From CALFXN01 sp937957815 (GTDB taxonomy: Bacteria; Synergistota; Synergistia; Synergistales; Aminobacteriaceae), in contig DAIQNX010000035.1 in NCBI GenBank assembly GCA_036788195.1, forward strand, positions 1-32,009: a stretch of DNA of 32,009 nt, in the 5' to 3' direction. The position numbers were made by a program, and so were the translations under genes. The notes under the pieces were generated by a model, which did not search any database, had not been told where the DNA came from, and saw only the letters and a list, made by a program, of their open reading frames with translations. This document shows, piece after piece, positions 30,743 through 32,009 of this stretch (position 1 is the first letter of the stretch; each line of letters begins with the position of its first letter).

Positions 30743-31948
30743 TCACCTCCCGGTCCGGTCGTCCGCGATCGAGATCGCCGAACGCACGAGCGCCTCGACG
30801 CCGTACGGGAAGCACGCTTCGTCGGGAGTGAATCCCGTGTTGTGGACGGGCGCGAACGTTGCCGGATCCACCCCTTCGGGGCGGCAGCCGAGCCACAGGA
30901 ACGCCGATGGGACGACGCGCGCGAAGAACGAAAAGTCCTCTCCGCCCATCGCGGGGTGTTCGACGTCGAGGACTCGCGCGCCGGGTACTGAATGGAGCGC
31001 TTCCCGGACCGTCGCGGTCACGGTTGGATCGTTGAGAAGCGGCGGATATCCCTTCACGTAGCGGATCTCCGCCGTCGCGCCGAACGCCGTCGCGATTCCT
31101 CCGGCGACCTGGCGGATGCGTTCGGGCATCATGTCCTGAACCTTCGGAGAGAGCGTCCGGACGGTTCCTTCCATGACGACCTCGTCGGCGATCACGTTGT
31201 AGCGGTATCCGCCGCGGATCGTTCCGATCGAGAGCACCGCCGCGTCGAGCGGCGAGACGTTTCGCGACACGATCGTCTGGAACGCCGAAAGGATCTGGCC
31301 TGCGGCCGCGATCGCGTCGACGCCCCTGTCCGGTTCCGACCCGTGGGAGCTGCGCCCCCGGACCGTCACGAAGACGCGGTCCGACGCCCCCATCATCGCA
31401 CCCGGGCGGATGCCGATCTCCCCCGTCGCGAGCGACGGCCAGACGTGGAGTCCGACCATGGCGTCGACGTGCGGGTCTTCGAGGGCCCCCGCCTCGATCA
31501 TCGCCGGAGCGCCGCCCGTCGGGTTCGCCTCCTCGGCGGGCTGGAAGACGAACTTCACGGTTCCCGCGAAGTCGTCCTTCATCCGGGCGAGAACCATGGC
31601 CGCGCCGAGGAGCATCGCCGTGTGCGCGTCGTGACCGCATGCGTGCATCACGCCTTCGGTCTCCGAGGAATACGCGAGATTCGTCTGTTCCGTCATCGGC
31701 AGCGCGTCCATATCGGCGCGAAGCGCGCAGACGCGTCCCGGGCCCCCCGCGCCGCGGATCGCTCCGACGACGCCGTTTCCGCCGATGCCTTCCCGGAATT
31801 CGATCCCGAGCGACGACAAGATGTCCGCCACGCGCGACGCGGTCCGTTCCTCCTCGCCGCTCAATTCTGGATGTCTGTGGATGTCCCTCCGGATCTCGAT
31901 GACCTTCGGCATCACGTCGTCGATCAGCCGCTTCAGCCGTGTATCCAC
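30743..31948 (-). CDS. M20-family amidohydrolase (N-acyl amino acid / AbgA-like)
   Basis: A 401-residue cytoplasmic M20D-type enzyme. Features are R-D-I-H-R-H-P-E-L-S at residues 21-30, the metal-site blocks A-L-R-A-D-M-D-A-L-P and H-A-C-G-H-D-A-H-T (102-110), Q-P-A-E-E at 136-140, and the late E-H-P-A-M-G-G-E-D-F-S-F. The family removes acyl or aminobenzoyl groups from amino acids, releasing free amino acids. The start is ambiguous: a GTG 10 nt after GGAGG is used here, because a GTG 9 nt earlier touches the ribosome binding site. It is transcribed ahead of the AbgT transporter gene, forming an uptake-and-hydrolysis pair. There is no signal peptide, unlike the AbgB-like enzyme at 7978-9522. 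Confidence 0.92.
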   Translation of the reverse strand: MDTRLKRLIDDVMPKVIEIRRDIHRHPELSGEEERTASRVADILSSLGIEFREGIGGNGVVGAIRGAGGPGRVCALRADMDALPMTEQTNLAYSSETEGVMHACGHDAHTAMLLGAAMVLARMKDDFAGTVKFVFQPAEEANPTGGAPAMIEAGALEDPHVDAMVGLHVWPSLATGEIGIRPGAMMGASDRVFVTVRGRSSHGSEPDRGVDAIAAAGQILSAFQTIVSRNVSPLDAAVLSIGTIRGGYRYNVIADEVVMEGTVRTLSPKVQDMMPERIRQVAGGIATAFGATAEIRYVKGYPPLLNDPTVTATVREALHSVPGARVLDVEHPAMGGEDFSFFARVVPSAFLWLGCRPEGVDPATFAPVHNTGFTPDEACFPYGVEALVRSAISIADDRTGR

Positions 31949-32009
31949 GATGCACACACCTCCAGTGGGAATGATTGCCGCGGCGAACCGGCGATACTTC
32001 GCCGGAACG

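Noticed and set aside
31988..32005. CCGGCGA/TCGCCGG hairpin near the right edge as a terminator
   Set aside because: It has no T tract on either strand and may simply be chance in G+C-rich DNA; the neighbouring gene is outside the window.
1..32009. CRISPR arrays, insertion sequences, integrases, tRNA or rRNA genes
   Set aside because: No regularly spaced repeats, transposase or integrase coding sequence, or structural RNA pattern was seen on either strand.

Overview
The window reads as a high-G+C, Gram-negative, anaerobic, amino-acid-fermenting bacterium, most likely a member of the Synergistota. The clearest taxonomic clue is the C-terminus of the GH81 glucanase: a Gly/Ser linker, a GGGC-S-A-G motif, a short hydrophobic helix and a basic tail, which matches the Synerg-CTERM sorting signal. 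The gene content agrees: a TRAP transporter, opine and ornithine-cyclodeaminase-type dehydrogenases, an AbgT transporter with M20 amidohydrolases, a phenylacetate-CoA ligase, FeoAB, and DUF3793 next to a flavodoxin. No rRNA, tRNA, CRISPR array, insertion sequence or phage gene was found.

Layout. 1-4870 is a minus-strand catabolic operon headed by a GntR/FCD regulator: ornithine-cyclodeaminase homologue, TRAP DctQ and DctM, opine dehydrogenase, then the first codons of what looks like a second cyclodeaminase homologue. 5015-5894 holds a tandem paralogue of the regulator with its own promoter and terminator. 6084-7883 is a chemoreceptor. 7978-10835 (minus) has an exported AbgB-like amidohydrolase and an unknown membrane-anchored protein. 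10931-15293 is an iron block: a DtxR-type regulator fused to a FeoA domain, feoA and feoB on plus, then a convergent DUF3793-flavodoxin operon. An operator-like sequence, ATGTTTGAT-N5-AAAC, occurs at both promoters and in a weaker form before feoA. 15308-22713 holds two collinear membrane PAS-GGDEF diguanylate cyclases (minus) on either side of a large exported GH81 beta-1,3-glucanase (plus).

22823-26142 is the most unusual part. tyrS and a phenylacetate-CoA ligase gene each lie behind a leader containing a promoter, a short ORF with consecutive Tyr codons, and a strong intrinsic terminator. The two leader peptides share Y-Y-A-x-V-x-P-x-x-G-A-D-A and the DNA matches at 30 of 39 ungapped positions. 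This looks like a family of tyrosine-responsive attenuators joining tRNA charging to arylacetyl-CoA metabolism. A 43-codon ORF with a good ribosome binding site follows the ligase gene.

26190-32009 contains an EamA/DMT permease broken by a 100-N assembly gap, a membrane protein with an internal duplication, an exported metallo-beta-lactamase-fold hydrolase, and an operon of an M20 amidohydrolase and an AbgT transporter. Most genes have strong GGAGG-type ribosome binding sites, and these were used to choose starts. Several genes start with GTG.
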